Counted from the stretch's first letter, positions 17,141 through 25,895 are shown. The stretch: 64,000 nucleotides of DNA from Saccharospirillum sp. MSK14-1 (GCF_003054965.1 NZ_MIES01000006.1:124001-188000); one strand, 5' to 3'. Notes: generated by a model from the letters alone, not told the origin. Translations and numbers: made by a program.

Positions 17141-17187
17141 AAAAAAACACCGGCCGGGATGCATGTTCGCCCACCCATCCCGGCCGG
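17141..17187 (-). terminator. Terminator of the Fur-controlled RNA
   Basis: Perfect 12-bp GC-rich stem CCGGCCGGGATG (17150-17161) and CATCCCGGCCGG (17176-17187). On the minus strand it is followed by TG and seven T residues (17147-17141). Confidence 0.88.
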
Positions 17188-17340
17188 CAACCATTCAGTA
17201 CCCATACGTCCTGTTCCGCTTCCAGCCAGACCCGATCACGACAGAGGGAGAGTAATCGGAAAACGGTGCGGAGGTCGTCCATGTTCGATGGTTGCGGACC
17301 GTGCTCCTAACCATCGAGGTGGGTACTGAATCGACCTTCG
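17141..17340 (-). ncRNA. Fur-regulated structured RNA candidate (about 200 nt)
   Basis: On the minus strand a Fur-overlapped promoter fires into a segment that ends at a strong intrinsic terminator about 200 bases later. A long-range 12-bp perfect helix closes the RNA: TGGGTACTGAAT (17320-17331, plus strand) with ATTCAGTACCCA (17193-17204). Inside, CGATGGTT (17286-17293) and AACCATCG (17309-17316) form an 8-bp hairpin. An overlapping reading frame from 17282 exists, but it lacks a ribosome-binding site and runs through the terminator, so RNA function is more likely. Iron-responsive sRNAs such as RyhB and PrrF have the same Fur-plus-terminator design, but I see no sequence match to them. Confidence 0.6.
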
Positions 17341-17346
17341 AAATAA

Positions 17347-17375
17347 ATACTAACGATAACTATTATCATTTGCAA
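17347..17375 (-). promoter_or_regulatory. Promoter with Fur box in the spacer
   Basis: Read on the minus strand: TTGCAA (17375-17370), a 17-bp spacer, then TAGTAT (17352-17347). The Fur box AACGATAACTATTATCATT (17352-17370, plus strand) fills the spacer. It is nearly the inverse of the fagA box. Iron-bound Fur would occlude polymerase directly. Confidence 0.8.
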
Positions 17376-17443
17376 ACAATAATTGTGACGGATTTCACAA
17401 CGTTGCATTGCAACTGGGTGGGCTGCCGGAAACCGGCGCGAAA

Positions 17444-18331
17444 TCAGTCGTGGTGGTGGTTCAGGAGATGGTTGCGCAGGCGTTCATCGCGCTCCTCTGG
17501 TTTCACCAGTACGCAGGTGCTGCACAAATGGCCGCTGTCAGCGGTGTAGTAACGGCAACAGCCACCGCGGGCGCGGTAAGTTTGACGGATCGTTTGGTCG
17601 GGCTTGGCCGGGTGATCGACGACAATCTCCACAAAGCCGGTTTTGGAATTGTGGAGCGGCGAGCGGGAGTCACCAATCAAGGTGTCCGCTACCGCGCGAG
17701 CGGCCGGTTCCATATGCAGCGTCTGGCCGGTGGTGAGAAAAGCCCCGGCCAACGCATCCGCCGCCTGGCGCCATTGCGCACCACGACTTAACCGACTGAT
17801 CACTTTAAAGCGTTCAATTAAGGGTTCAAACACCGTGGCCAATTGAGCGTTCAGCTGTGCATAGAGCGCTTCAGCCGAGCTTACGGCGATGCCGCCAGCG
17901 GGCAAATCGCCGCTTTGGTCAGTCCAGAACGCATCCTCAGCAAAGCGCCAGTCGATGGCCTGATAGGTGCCGGATTCTTTGCCATGTTGCCAAGGCACCT
18001 GGCGGGTGCGAAACGCCAAACGCTCCGGATCCAGCAATGGCACCTGACGGCCCATCAACAGCAGCGGTGCCACCACCACCATCAGATAGTGCATGGCGCC
18101 ACCGAGCAAAAACGCCACCTGACCTTTAACGTCCAGGCCCGGGCAGCGTTCGGCTTCTTGAGCCAGCAACCGATCGCGCAGCGGTGACTGCTCTTGCAGT
18201 AATTCGCTGAACGGCACCCACTCGCCTTCCGCAGGCCCAACCTCGGAAGCCAGGTGGTGCGACACGGCCGCCATCCGGCCCAGCGACTCGGCCAGCGTCG
18301 GTACCCGGTGAACGCGTGCTGCTGACGTCAT
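17444..18331 (-). CDS. FhuF-like siderophore-iron reductase
   Basis: Cytoplasmic [2Fe-2S] protein that reduces ferric iron in imported siderophores; 295 residues. The C-terminal signature is complete: RGGCCRYYTADSGHLCSTCVLVKPEER, the CC-x10-C-x2-C cluster ligands of FhuF. The upstream part is helical with a hydrophobic segment around VAFLLGGAMHYLMVVVAPLLLMG. It begins six bases after the binding-protein gene at 18338 and is certainly in the same operon, so it should be iron-repressed through the Fur-like box at 19392. Confidence 0.88.
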   Translation of the reverse strand: MTSAARVHRVPTLAESLGRMAAVSHHLASEVGPAEGEWVPFSELLQEQSPLRDRLLAQEAERCPGLDVKGQVAFLLGGAMHYLMVVVAPLLLMGRQVPLLDPERLAFRTRQVPWQHGKESGTYQAIDWRFAEDAFWTDQSGDLPAGGIAVSSAEALYAQLNAQLATVFEPLIERFKVISRLSRGAQWRQAADALAGAFLTTGQTLHMEPAARAVADTLIGDSRSPLHNSKTGFVEIVVDHPAKPDQTIRQTYRARGGCCRYYTADSGHLCSTCVLVKPEERDERLRNHLLNHHHD

Positions 18332-18337
18332 CCGCGT

Positions 18338-19312
18338 TTACTCCACCGACGACGGCACGACGGTCTCTGGATCACCATCAACCGCCAACGCCAGTTCCGG
18401 CACCAACTCATCGAGCAGGTAATCCATGCTCAACGGGCTCATAAAGGAAAAGGCACCGCCGAGTAATTCACCGACGAAGACTTCACGGCCTTCCTGATAG
18501 GCGGTCAGCATCGGACGCAATGACAAGCCATCAACCGCTTCCAACGCATCGTTACCCGCCAGCCAGACCAGCACATCGACATCGAGCAAATCGATCCGCT
18601 CTTCACTGAACGACGCGTAGAAAGAATTGCCCGCTTCTTCGTCGTAGACGTCTGGAATGTCAAAGCCAAAGGATTCCATTAACCGGCTGCGCAGATCGTT
18701 GGTGCTGTAGGCGCCCACGTCACCGTTGTAATAAAAGGCAATGGCCGCTTGCTGACCTTCGAACTCAGGGTGGTTTTCGGCCACCGCGTCAATGCGCGCT
18801 TCCAGACGACTGACCATGGCGTCGGCTTGCTCGTATTTACCCAGAGCGCGGCCAATGGTGCGGGCGCGAACATCCCAGGGCACACCGTAATCGATGTAAT
18901 CACCCGATTGCGGCAAGGTCGGCGCGATGCGGCTCAAGCGCTTGTATTCGCGGTTACTCATGCCCGAGGAAATACCGATGATCAGATCCGGCTCCAGCTC
19001 AGCAATGGTTTCATAATCGAGGTTGCCACGACCGAGCACGACCGGCTGCGCATCACCCAGCTCATCTTGCGCCCACGGCCAGGTGGCGTAAGGCATCTCG
19101 CCGTACCATTCGCGAATGGCAACCGGCTGAACGCCCAAGGCCAGAATGTCGTCCTGATCGCTGAAGCCGACAGAAACCACTCGCAGCGGTTCAGCGTCAA
19201 TGGTGGTCGAGCCGTATTTATGGTCAAGCGTGACCGGGAAAGCCGATTCAGCCTGAGCCGCACCGGCCAGCGTCAATAATAAAACCGTACAGATACGCAA
19301 CAATGAAGACAC
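18338..19312 (-). CDS. Siderophore ABC transporter substrate-binding protein (FecB/FepB type)
   Basis: Periplasmic receptor, 324 residues, signal peptide 1-21 (LLLTLAGAAQA). Typical cluster-8 binding-protein pattern: LRVVSVGFSDQDDILALGVQPVAI, then IAELEPDLIIGISSGMSNREYKRLSRIAPTL, and a long central helix. The C-terminal segment LRPMLTAYQEGREVFVGELLGG and the tail DGDPETVVPSSVE are shared with the protein at 24864, so the two are paralogues. It is first in an operon with fhuF and divergent from another binding protein. The ligand is unknown, presumably a ferric siderophore. Confidence 0.88.
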   Translation of the reverse strand: MSSLLRICTVLLLTLAGAAQAESAFPVTLDHKYGSTTIDAEPLRVVSVGFSDQDDILALGVQPVAIREWYGEMPYATWPWAQDELGDAQPVVLGRGNLDYETIAELEPDLIIGISSGMSNREYKRLSRIAPTLPQSGDYIDYGVPWDVRARTIGRALGKYEQADAMVSRLEARIDAVAENHPEFEGQQAAIAFYYNGDVGAYSTNDLRSRLMESFGFDIPDVYDEEAGNSFYASFSEERIDLLDVDVLVWLAGNDALEAVDGLSLRPMLTAYQEGREVFVGELLGGAFSFMSPLSMDYLLDELVPELALAVDGDPETVVPSSVE

Positions 19313-19391
19313 GTTGAGACTCCAAAAAATGAGGCAGCGCAGAGCGGTAACAGGCCGCCATCCGGTGAAAGGTAGTGCCCTGAATAATATT

Positions 19392-19410
19392 GAAAATGAG
19401 AACTCCTATC
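19392..19410. promoter_or_regulatory. Fur-like box in the divergent binding-protein gap
   Basis: GAAAATGAGAACTCCTATC matches 13 of 19 positions of the Fur consensus; the right half is weak. Its place between two divergent iron-transport genes supports the call. Confidence 0.5.
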
Positions 19411-19492
19411 AATACTATGTCGAGTCTTCGCGCTGGCCCTATCCGGGTCGCGACACGCGTTCAAATCCCGCCGATACGACTCAGGGGACGTC

Positions 19493-20398
19493 ATGTTCAA
19501 ACTCAAATTCGCCTTGCCATTACTGGCCATCTGCGGCCTTGCTCAGGCCGACACCCTCACCATCGACCACGCCATGGGCCGCACCGAACTCGATGCACCG
19601 GCCGTGCGTGTGGTGACGCTGTATCAGGGCGCTACCGACGCCGCAGTGGCACTGGGTATTACCCCGGTGGGTGTCGTCGATTCGTGGGTGGAAAAACCCA
19701 TGTATCAGTATCTGCGCGATGAGCTGGCCGACGTGGCCCACGTCGGCTTGGAAACCCAGCCAAACCTGGAAGAAATCGCGGCGCTGAACCCCGATGTGAT
19801 CATTGCGGCCAAAATGCGTCACGAAGCGGTTTACGATCAGCTCAATCAAATTGCGCCAACCATCGCTCACGAAACCGTCTTCCAGTTTAAAGAAACGCTC
19901 GATCTGGTCGCCGCCGCCACCGGTCGCACTGACGCCGCCGAGCAGTGGCATCAGAATTGGGACGCGCGCATCGCCGACTTCCAACAACAGGTGGCTGAGC
20001 TGGATAACATCGACTGGCCGCAACAGGTCGCGCTGCTGAATTTCCGCAACGACCACGCGCGCATTTATTACTCCAGCTTTGCCGGCAACATTCTCAACGA
20101 ACTGGGATTTGAACGGCCGCAAGCGCATCGCGAAGATGTCTGGGGTGTGAAGCTGACCTCGAAAGAAAGCATTCCGTCCATGAACGCCGATGTGTTCTTT
20201 ATCTTTATGACCGAGACCGACGCCACCGTCATGGAAAACTATCAGGACTGGACCAGCCATCCGCTGTGGAACACCCTTGATGCGGTGCGCAATGAGCAGG
20301 TTTATCGCGTTGATCAGGTGGACTGGAACATGGGCGGCGGTCCGATTGCAGCGCAGCGTATGGTCGACAGCGTGTTCGAGCATTACGGTCTGGAGTAA
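19493..20398 (+). CDS. Siderophore ABC transporter substrate-binding protein
   Basis: 301 residues with signal peptide MFKLKFALPLLAICGLAQA. The fold is shown by VRVVTLYQGATDAAVALGITPVGVV, IAALNPDVIIAAKMRHEAVYDQLNQIAPTI and the C-terminal NMGGGPIAAQRMVDSVFEHYG. It heads an operon with the two permeases that follow; no ATPase gene is next to them. It is diverged from the paralogues at 18338 and 24864, lacking the DGDPxTVVP tail, so it probably has a different ligand. Confidence 0.9.
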   Translation: MFKLKFALPLLAICGLAQADTLTIDHAMGRTELDAPAVRVVTLYQGATDAAVALGITPVGVVDSWVEKPMYQYLRDELADVAHVGLETQPNLEEIAALNPDVIIAAKMRHEAVYDQLNQIAPTIAHETVFQFKETLDLVAAATGRTDAAEQWHQNWDARIADFQQQVAELDNIDWPQQVALLNFRNDHARIYYSSFAGNILNELGFERPQAHREDVWGVKLTSKESIPSMNADVFFIFMTETDATVMENYQDWTSHPLWNTLDAVRNEQVYRVDQVDWNMGGGPIAAQRMVDSVFEHYGLE

Positions 20399-20419
20399 CC
20401 CGCCCGGACGATCCCTTTC

Positions 20420-21424
20420 TTGCTGCACACACCCTTCACTAAAAGTCTGGCGCTGAGCGGCTGTCTGCTGCTCACGCTGGTCACCGGTTTCGCCAGCATC
20501 GCGCTGGGCCAGACGGCAATGTCACTCGACACCGTCTGGCAGGCGCTGTTTGCCTACGACGACAGTGTGGTCAACCACATCATCGTGCGCGCCAACCGAC
20601 TGAACCGGGCGGTGCTGGCGGTGCTGGTCGGCTCCAGCCTGGCGGTGTCCGGTGCCTTGATGCAGGCGTTAACGCGCAATGCATTGGCCTCGCCGAGCCT
20701 GTTTGGCATCAACGCCGGGGCGCTGTTTTTTGTGGCGCTGGCGTTTACCTTTTTATCGCTGACCTCGGTCAGTCAGTTTATCTGGTTCGCCTATTTAGGC
20801 GCGGCCGTGGCAGGCGTGCTGGTGTATGTGCTGGGCATGAGCGGGCCAGCGGGCTTATCGCCGGTGCGCATTGTGCTGGCCGGTGCGGCGATGACGGCCT
20901 TGTTTGTCGCCTTCACCCAGGGCTTGCTGATCCTCAATCAGGAAAGCCTCGAAGGCATTCTGTATTGGCTCGGCGGATCGGTGGCGGGCACTTCCTTCGA
21001 CACCATGAAACCCTTTGTGCCTTTCTTTCTTATCGCACTGTTTGCCACCGCGCTGCTGGTGCGGCAAATCAACCTGATGATGCTCGATGAAGCCGTCGCC
21101 CGCAGTCTGGGGCAACGCGTGCTGGCGACGCGGCTGGCGCTGGGCGCGATCGTGGTGGTGCTGGCCGGGGGTTCGGTGGCGCTGGCCGGGATGATCGGTT
21201 TTATTGGCCTGATCATTCCGCATCTGGCGCGCGGACTCTTTGGTCGCGATCATCGCTGGGTCTTACCGGCGAGTGCCCTGCTCGGCGCCAGCCTGATGCT
21301 CGGCGCCGATACGCTGTCGCGCTTTATTGTGCCGCCGCAGGAAATCCCGGTCGGGGCGTTGACCGCGCTGGTCGGTACGCCCTTCTTTATCATCGTGGCG
21401 CGTAAGCGGAGCCCCGCCTTATGA
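20420..21424 (+). CDS. FecCD-family iron-siderophore permease (first)
   Basis: Inner-membrane permease of a BtuC/FecCD-type ABC importer, about 334 residues. The TTG at 20420 is used because the first membrane helix (LALSGCLLLTLVTGFASIAL) must be included; no good ribosome-binding site is seen, and coupling to the preceding gene 22 bases away is likely. Family motifs: RLNRAVLAVLVGSSLAVSGALMQALTRNALASPSLFGINAGA and the ATPase-contact loop ALAGMIGFIGLIIPHLARGLFGRDHRWVLP. Its stop overlaps the start of the second permease. Confidence 0.9.
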   Translation: MLHTPFTKSLALSGCLLLTLVTGFASIALGQTAMSLDTVWQALFAYDDSVVNHIIVRANRLNRAVLAVLVGSSLAVSGALMQALTRNALASPSLFGINAGALFFVALAFTFLSLTSVSQFIWFAYLGAAVAGVLVYVLGMSGPAGLSPVRIVLAGAAMTALFVAFTQGLLILNQESLEGILYWLGGSVAGTSFDTMKPFVPFFLIALFATALLVRQINLMMLDEAVARSLGQRVLATRLALGAIVVVLAGGSVALAGMIGFIGLIIPHLARGLFGRDHRWVLPASALLGASLMLGADTLSRFIVPPQEIPVGALTALVGTPFFIIVARKRSPAL

Positions 21425-22449
21425 GCCATGTTCTGCTGCGCAACCGTTCCCAAAGTCTGGCGCTGGCGTTTCATCGACGCACGCTGATCGGCTGTGCGCT
21501 GGCATTGCTGGCGCTGAGCGGTTTGCTGTTATTGAGCCTCTGTCTGGGTTCGAGTGTGCTGACGCCAACGGAGGTATTCAGCGCTGCATTTCAGGCCGAC
21601 AGCGATCACCGGTTTGTGGTCCATACACTGCGTCTGCCGCGCGCCTTGCTGGCGGTTCTGGTGGGTGCAGGCCTCGGTGTCTCCGGAGCGGTGTTGCAGC
21701 AGCTGGTGCGCAACCCGCTGGCATCGCCCGACATCGTTGGCGTGACCGATGGCGCCGCCGTTGCGGCGGTGTTGTTTTTGGCCTGGGGCAGCGCGTTGAG
21801 TCTGGACTGGTTACCGCCGCTGGCCATCGCCGGTGCGCTGGTCAGCTCCGCGTTAATCTACGGTCTGGCCTGGCGTGGCGGTGTGCTGCCCATTCGACTG
21901 GTGCTGGTGGGCATTGCGTTGGCGGCCGCACTCAAGGCCATCACCACCCTGGTGTTGGTGATGAGCCCGCTGTCGACCACCGTGCGCGCCTACGTTTGGT
22001 TAACCGGCAGTCTGTACGGCGCTCAATGGCAGGATGTTGGGGGCTTATTGCCCTGGTCACTGACGTTACTGCCGCTCACCTTACTGTTCGCTCGCCAACT
22101 GGGATTAATGGGCATGACCGACAGCCATGCACTGGGTCTGGGGCTGGCCGTTGCCCGCTACCGCTTATTGCTGCTGGTGTGCAGTGTTGGCCTGGCCGGT
22201 TCGGCGGTCGCGTTCGCGGGTGGCATCGGTTTTGTGGGTCTGCTGGCACCGCACCTGGCGCGCGGTTTGACCGGCCAGACCATGGTCGGCCGACTGATCG
22301 GCTCAGCCTGTACCGGCGCGGCGCTGGTACTGATTGCCGACTTGATCGGCCGCACCCTCTTCCTGCCTCAGGATTTACCCGCCGGCATCTTCGTTTCCGC
22401 CGTTGGCGCCCCCTTCTTTATTTACCTGCTGTATCGCCGGCGTCATTAA
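21421..22449 (+). CDS. FecCD-family iron-siderophore permease (second)
   Basis: 342 residues, start ATG overlapping the previous stop by four bases. Motifs: RLPRALLAVLVGAGLGVSGAVLQQLVRNPLASPDIVGVTDGA and VAFAGGIGFVGLLAPHLARGLTG. With the previous gene it makes the usual heterodimeric channel. The ATP-binding subunit is missing from this operon; the nearest candidate is the FecE/FhuC-like ATPase at 45389, beyond the cassette block. Confidence 0.92.
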   Translation: MSHVLLRNRSQSLALAFHRRTLIGCALALLALSGLLLLSLCLGSSVLTPTEVFSAAFQADSDHRFVVHTLRLPRALLAVLVGAGLGVSGAVLQQLVRNPLASPDIVGVTDGAAVAAVLFLAWGSALSLDWLPPLAIAGALVSSALIYGLAWRGGVLPIRLVLVGIALAAALKAITTLVLVMSPLSTTVRAYVWLTGSLYGAQWQDVGGLLPWSLTLLPLTLLFARQLGLMGMTDSHALGLGLAVARYRLLLLVCSVGLAGSAVAFAGGIGFVGLLAPHLARGLTGQTMVGRLIGSACTGAALVLIADLIGRTLFLPQDLPAGIFVSAVGAPFFIYLLYRRRH

Positions 22450-22633
22450 TTCATCACCGACTGTCGATATCCTGCCCCGCCAAGCGACAACGTTTCATCA
22501 ACAGGCAGCGAAATAGTTCTCTAAAGCATGACCTTCGGGACATTCGCCACTGGCTGTAAACCGTTATGCTCTTTCAATGTCCGCAGTAGTCCCGGTTGTC
22601 TTGCCGGGGCATGAACCTTCAAAGGAATCTTCC

Positions 22634-23827
22634 GTGAATACCGATTTGTTCAAAACAGCCCTGATCCTCGGGTTGATGGGCGCTCTTGGTCCGTTCGCCA
22701 TCGATATGTATCTCCCCGCCATGCCCACCATCACGGCGGATCTGGCCACCACCACCTCGGCCACCCAAGGCACGCTGATGTCGTTCTTCGTGGCCTTTGG
22801 TTTGTCTCAGCTGGGTTATGGCCCGGCGTCGGACGTGTTCGGTCGCAAGCCGCCGCTGTATTTCGGCCTGGGCCTGTTCGCTGTTGCATCCATTGGTTGT
22901 GCGCTGGCGCCGACCATTGAGTGGCTGATCGCGCTGCGCTTCTTCCAGGGCGTGGGTGCCGCCGCGGTCATGTCGATTCCGCGTGCTGTTATCCGTGACC
23001 GTTACACCGGCGCAGCCGCCACCCGGTTGATGTCGACCGTCATGCTGGTTATCGCCGTCGCGCCGATGCTGGCTCCGTTAATCGGCAGTGCCGTGATCAT
23101 TCCGTTCGGCTGGCGCGCCGTCTTTGTTGCCTGTGCCCTGGTGACCATTGTCAGCGTCAGCGCCGCCGTGTTCGGTTTGCCCGAAACCCTGGCACCGGCC
23201 GATCGCGCGCCCTTCAAATTCAGCAACATGATGCGCGCGTTCAAAACCCTGTTCCGTGACCCCAGCTTTATGGGCCTCACGCTGATCGGCGGCATGGGCA
23301 TGGCCAGCTTCTTCTCGTTTCTGGCCACCGCCTCGTTCCTCTACACCGACTACTATGGGCTGTCACCTTTCCAGTTCAGCCTGTTCTTCGCGGTGAACGC
23401 GCTCGGCTTTTTCAGCACCAGCCAGATAGCCGCCAACCTGGGTAACCGCTATGGCTCAATCCCGGTCGTCAAATGGGCGGTTGCTGGCTATGGCGTGTCA
23501 GCGCTGCTGTTGCTGACCTTTGTACTGATCGGTTGGGATGCGTTCCCGCTGCTGGTCGCCATGCTGGCCATCACCTTCGCCTTCCTCGGCCTGGTGATCC
23601 CCACCTCCATGGTCCTGGCGCTGGAAGAACACGGCCCCATCGCCGGTACGGCAGCCTCGCTGGGTGGCACCTTGCAGATGGTCTTAGGCGCGGTTGCCAT
23701 CGCCATTCTCAGTGCGCTGTTTAACGGCACGCCGGTCGTACTGGTCGCGGGCATTGCAACCTGCGCGACCATTGCGGTGGTGTTGTCGGTGGTAACGCTG
23801 AAAACGGTGGAGCCTGCGACGGCTTGA
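22634..23827 (+). CDS. MFS transporter, Bcr/CflA drug-resistance family
   Basis: 397 residues from the GTG at 22634 (AAGGA upstream); an in-frame start at 22577 would add 19 non-membrane residues and is unlikely. Twelve predicted membrane helices. Family motifs: LGPFAIDMYLPAMPTI in the first helix, loop 2-3 GYGPASDVFGRKPPLYFGL (the MFS motif A) and RFFQGVGAAAVMSIPRAVIRD in helix 4. It follows the siderophore permeases by 184 bases and ends at a terminator. Members export drugs or, in some iron clusters, siderophores or their breakdown products; which applies here is unknown. Confidence 0.88.
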   Translation: MNTDLFKTALILGLMGALGPFAIDMYLPAMPTITADLATTTSATQGTLMSFFVAFGLSQLGYGPASDVFGRKPPLYFGLGLFAVASIGCALAPTIEWLIALRFFQGVGAAAVMSIPRAVIRDRYTGAAATRLMSTVMLVIAVAPMLAPLIGSAVIIPFGWRAVFVACALVTIVSVSAAVFGLPETLAPADRAPFKFSNMMRAFKTLFRDPSFMGLTLIGGMGMASFFSFLATASFLYTDYYGLSPFQFSLFFAVNALGFFSTSQIAANLGNRYGSIPVVKWAVAGYGVSALLLLTFVLIGWDAFPLLVAMLAITFAFLGLVIPTSMVLALEEHGPIAGTAASLGGTLQMVLGAVAIAILSALFNGTPVVLVAGIATCATIAVVLSVVTLKTVEPATA

Positions 23828-23840
23828 TTGTCTGAGCAAT

Positions 23841-23870
23841 AAAAAAGCCGGGCATTGCCCGGCTTTTTTT
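23841..23870. terminator. Bidirectional intrinsic terminator
   Basis: Stem AGCCGGGC (23846-23853) and GCCCGGCT (23857-23864) with loop ATT, flanked by an A-run and a T-run. It lies between convergent MFS and binding-protein genes. Confidence 0.92.
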
Positions 23871-23896
23871 ATGTCACTGAAAACGTCAACTCACCC

Positions 23897-24859
23897 TCAA
23901 GGCTTGGCCTGCCAATCCCGCCCGGCAATGTGCGTGGTCAACAAATCCAGATTCAGTTCCAACGCACTGAAGGCGTAGCCAAAGCTGGCGTAGGGGAAGA
24001 ACAACACCTGGTCCTGGCGGCAGGCGAATAACAGGTCGCACCAGCCGGGGAAGAAACCTTCTAACCCGGCGCGTACTTGCATGGGGCCGGCTTCGGGAAC
24101 GGTGCCGTAAAAGTTAATCAGAAAGTCGTTGTCGATGTCCTGCAAACGCTCCGGGCTGAGCGACAGTTGGCGGGCGTCCATTTGCGCGATCCAATCGGGC
24201 AAAGCCAAGTCGAGATCGTCGAGGGCGACGGTCAACGCGCCGAGGTCGCGGTAAACATAAAGCGCATTACCGGCCGGGAACGAGAAGGTGACGGTCACGC
24301 CGGGACGTTGCTCCATGGTGTCGAAATAGTGCTGCGTCAGCGCCAGTTTTTGTTCATAGCGCGCCAGCAGGCTTTGGTATTGATTCTGTCGACCGGTAAT
24401 TTCCGCCAGCCGTTGCATGCCCTCTTTCACCGGATACTGGTTCGGGTCGATAACAACCGTGGGCGCGATGCGCGACAGCGGTTCGGCCTGTGTTTCGATC
24501 ATGGTAATGATCAGATCCGGTTGCAGGCTGGCGATGCGTTCGTAATCCAGTTCGTTATAGGTGCCGACAAAGTCGATGCCACTGTTCGCGAAGGTGATGC
24601 CCAGTAAATCGGGCACGGCACGCAGGTAAGGCTGGCCCTCAGCGTCCAAACGACCGGCGCTGCCGACCAATGGTGTGCCCAGTTCCAGTAACGGCAAGGT
24701 CAGGCGGTTGTCGTTCTGGGAAACAACGCGCCGGGCTTGCACGGGAATGCTGACTTCCCGACCGGCGTCATCAATAAAGGGGCGCATGGCTTCGGCCCAG
24801 GTTGGTGTTGCACTCAAAAAGGCCAGCGCGATTAACGCGGCTACAGCTCGAACTTGCAT
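23897..24859 (-). CDS. Iron-siderophore ABC transporter substrate-binding protein
   Basis: 320 residues from the ATG at 24859, preceded by GGAG and placed four bases after the stop of the upstream binding-protein gene. The in-frame start at 24901 would lie inside that gene. Signal peptide QVRAVAALIALAFLSATPTWA. Features: FIDDAGREVSIPVQARRVVSQNDNRLTLPLLELGTPLVG, ERIASLQPDLIITMIETQAEPLSRIAPTVVI, and a late WCDLLFACRQDQVLFFPY with two cysteines that could form a disulfide. Two different binding proteins in one operon suggest either two ligands or a two-step handoff. Confidence 0.85.
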   Translation of the reverse strand: MQVRAVAALIALAFLSATPTWAEAMRPFIDDAGREVSIPVQARRVVSQNDNRLTLPLLELGTPLVGSAGRLDAEGQPYLRAVPDLLGITFANSGIDFVGTYNELDYERIASLQPDLIITMIETQAEPLSRIAPTVVIDPNQYPVKEGMQRLAEITGRQNQYQSLLARYEQKLALTQHYFDTMEQRPGVTVTFSFPAGNALYVYRDLGALTVALDDLDLALPDWIAQMDARQLSLSPERLQDIDNDFLINFYGTVPEAGPMQVRAGLEGFFPGWCDLLFACRQDQVLFFPYASFGYAFSALELNLDLLTTHIAGRDWQAKP

Positions 24860-24863
24860 AGGT

Positions 24864-25841
24864 TTACTCCACTTCCGGGACAACAGTATTCGGGTCGCCA
24901 TCGATGGCGGCTTCGATCAGCGGCACCAGCAGGTCGACCGCACGCGACAGACTCAACAGCGTGCCGTACGACAGCGCGCCGTTATGCTCGGAGGTATCGG
25001 GCAGGAACACTTCGCGGCCTTCCTGATAGGCGCGCAGTTGTGGCCGCAATGGCAATTGCTCGATCTCAGCACGCGATTCCGGCGAGGTGTACCAGAACAG
25101 AACATCGGCATCGACGCGCGGCAGTTCTTCCTCCGACAGGGTGATGTAGAACTCACCCGGCTCGGTCATGGCGTCGACTTCCGGTGCCACGGTCAGCCCC
25201 ATGGCAGCAATAAAGGCAACGCTGGTGTCGTCGCCCGAATAGATGCCGACGCTGTTGTTCCAATAGGTACCCATGGCGAACGTCTTGCCTTGCCAATCCG
25301 GGTGTTCGCTGACGACGGTGTCGAGCTTGGCGCGCACCTGAGCGATGCGGCGCTCCACCTCGTCCGACTGATTCAGCACCCGGCCAACCAGGCGGGCGCG
25401 TTCGTCCCAGGTCAGGGAGTAATCGCCTTCACCCGGCGGCACGGCCACGACCGGCGCAATCTTGCTCAGTTGCTCGAATTCCTGATCGGTGATGCCCGAG
25501 CGGATGGCCATGATGACGTCCGGTTCGGTGGCGGCGATTTGCTCGAAGTTCAGATCACCCCGCAATACCTGTGGCTCGGTAGTCACCAGCGGCTGTGCCC
25601 AGGGCCAGTAGGTGTTGTCGTACTCGCCAAACCAGCCTCGAACGGTCAGCGGCTGATAACCCAGCGCCAGCAGATTATCGCCACCGGCGTAATCGAGCGA
25701 GGCGACGCGCTGCGGTTGGGCGGGAATCACGGTGGTGCCGAATTTGCTGTTCAGAGTTAACGGATAGTCGGTGTCTGCGAAAGCGATGGGGCTCAGGCTC
25801 AGCGCTGTCATGCCAAGCAGCCAGATAAGACGTCGGGTCAT
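24864..25841 (-). CDS. Siderophore ABC transporter substrate-binding protein, paralogue of 18338
   Basis: 325 residues, signal peptide ending SPIAFA. Pattern QRVASLDYAGGDNLLALGYQPLTVRGWFGEYDNTYWPWAQ is close to the 18338 protein (REWYGEMPYATWPWAQ), as are LRPQLRAYQEGREVF and the end DGDPNTVVPEVE. First gene of a two-gene operon. A Fur box lies 36 bp upstream of its start. The two paralogues probably come from duplication and may bind related ferric siderophores. Confidence 0.88.
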   Translation of the reverse strand: MTRRLIWLLGMTALSLSPIAFADTDYPLTLNSKFGTTVIPAQPQRVASLDYAGGDNLLALGYQPLTVRGWFGEYDNTYWPWAQPLVTTEPQVLRGDLNFEQIAATEPDVIMAIRSGITDQEFEQLSKIAPVVAVPPGEGDYSLTWDERARLVGRVLNQSDEVERRIAQVRAKLDTVVSEHPDWQGKTFAMGTYWNNSVGIYSGDDTSVAFIAAMGLTVAPEVDAMTEPGEFYITLSEEELPRVDADVLFWYTSPESRAEIEQLPLRPQLRAYQEGREVFLPDTSEHNGALSYGTLLSLSRAVDLLVPLIEAAIDGDPNTVVPEVE

Positions 25842-25876
25842 GGGAATGTCCTTTGGTGGCGCGATGCGTAAATATT

Positions 25877-25895
25877 AATGATACATATTCTCATT
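25877..25895. promoter_or_regulatory. Fur box upstream of the 24864-25841 gene
   Basis: AATGATACATATTCTCATT is a near-symmetric Fur site (AATGATAnnnATTnTCATT pattern) 36 bp upstream of the start codon. Confidence 0.8.

Noticed and set aside
17141-17282. Protein-coding reading of the Fur-controlled RNA (frame from 17282)
   Set aside because: No ribosome-binding site, and the frame runs through a strong terminator; kept only as an alternative.
22450-22633. tRNA or small RNA between permease and MFS genes
   Set aside because: Only a small CCCGG hairpin is seen; no cloverleaf or promoter-terminator pair.
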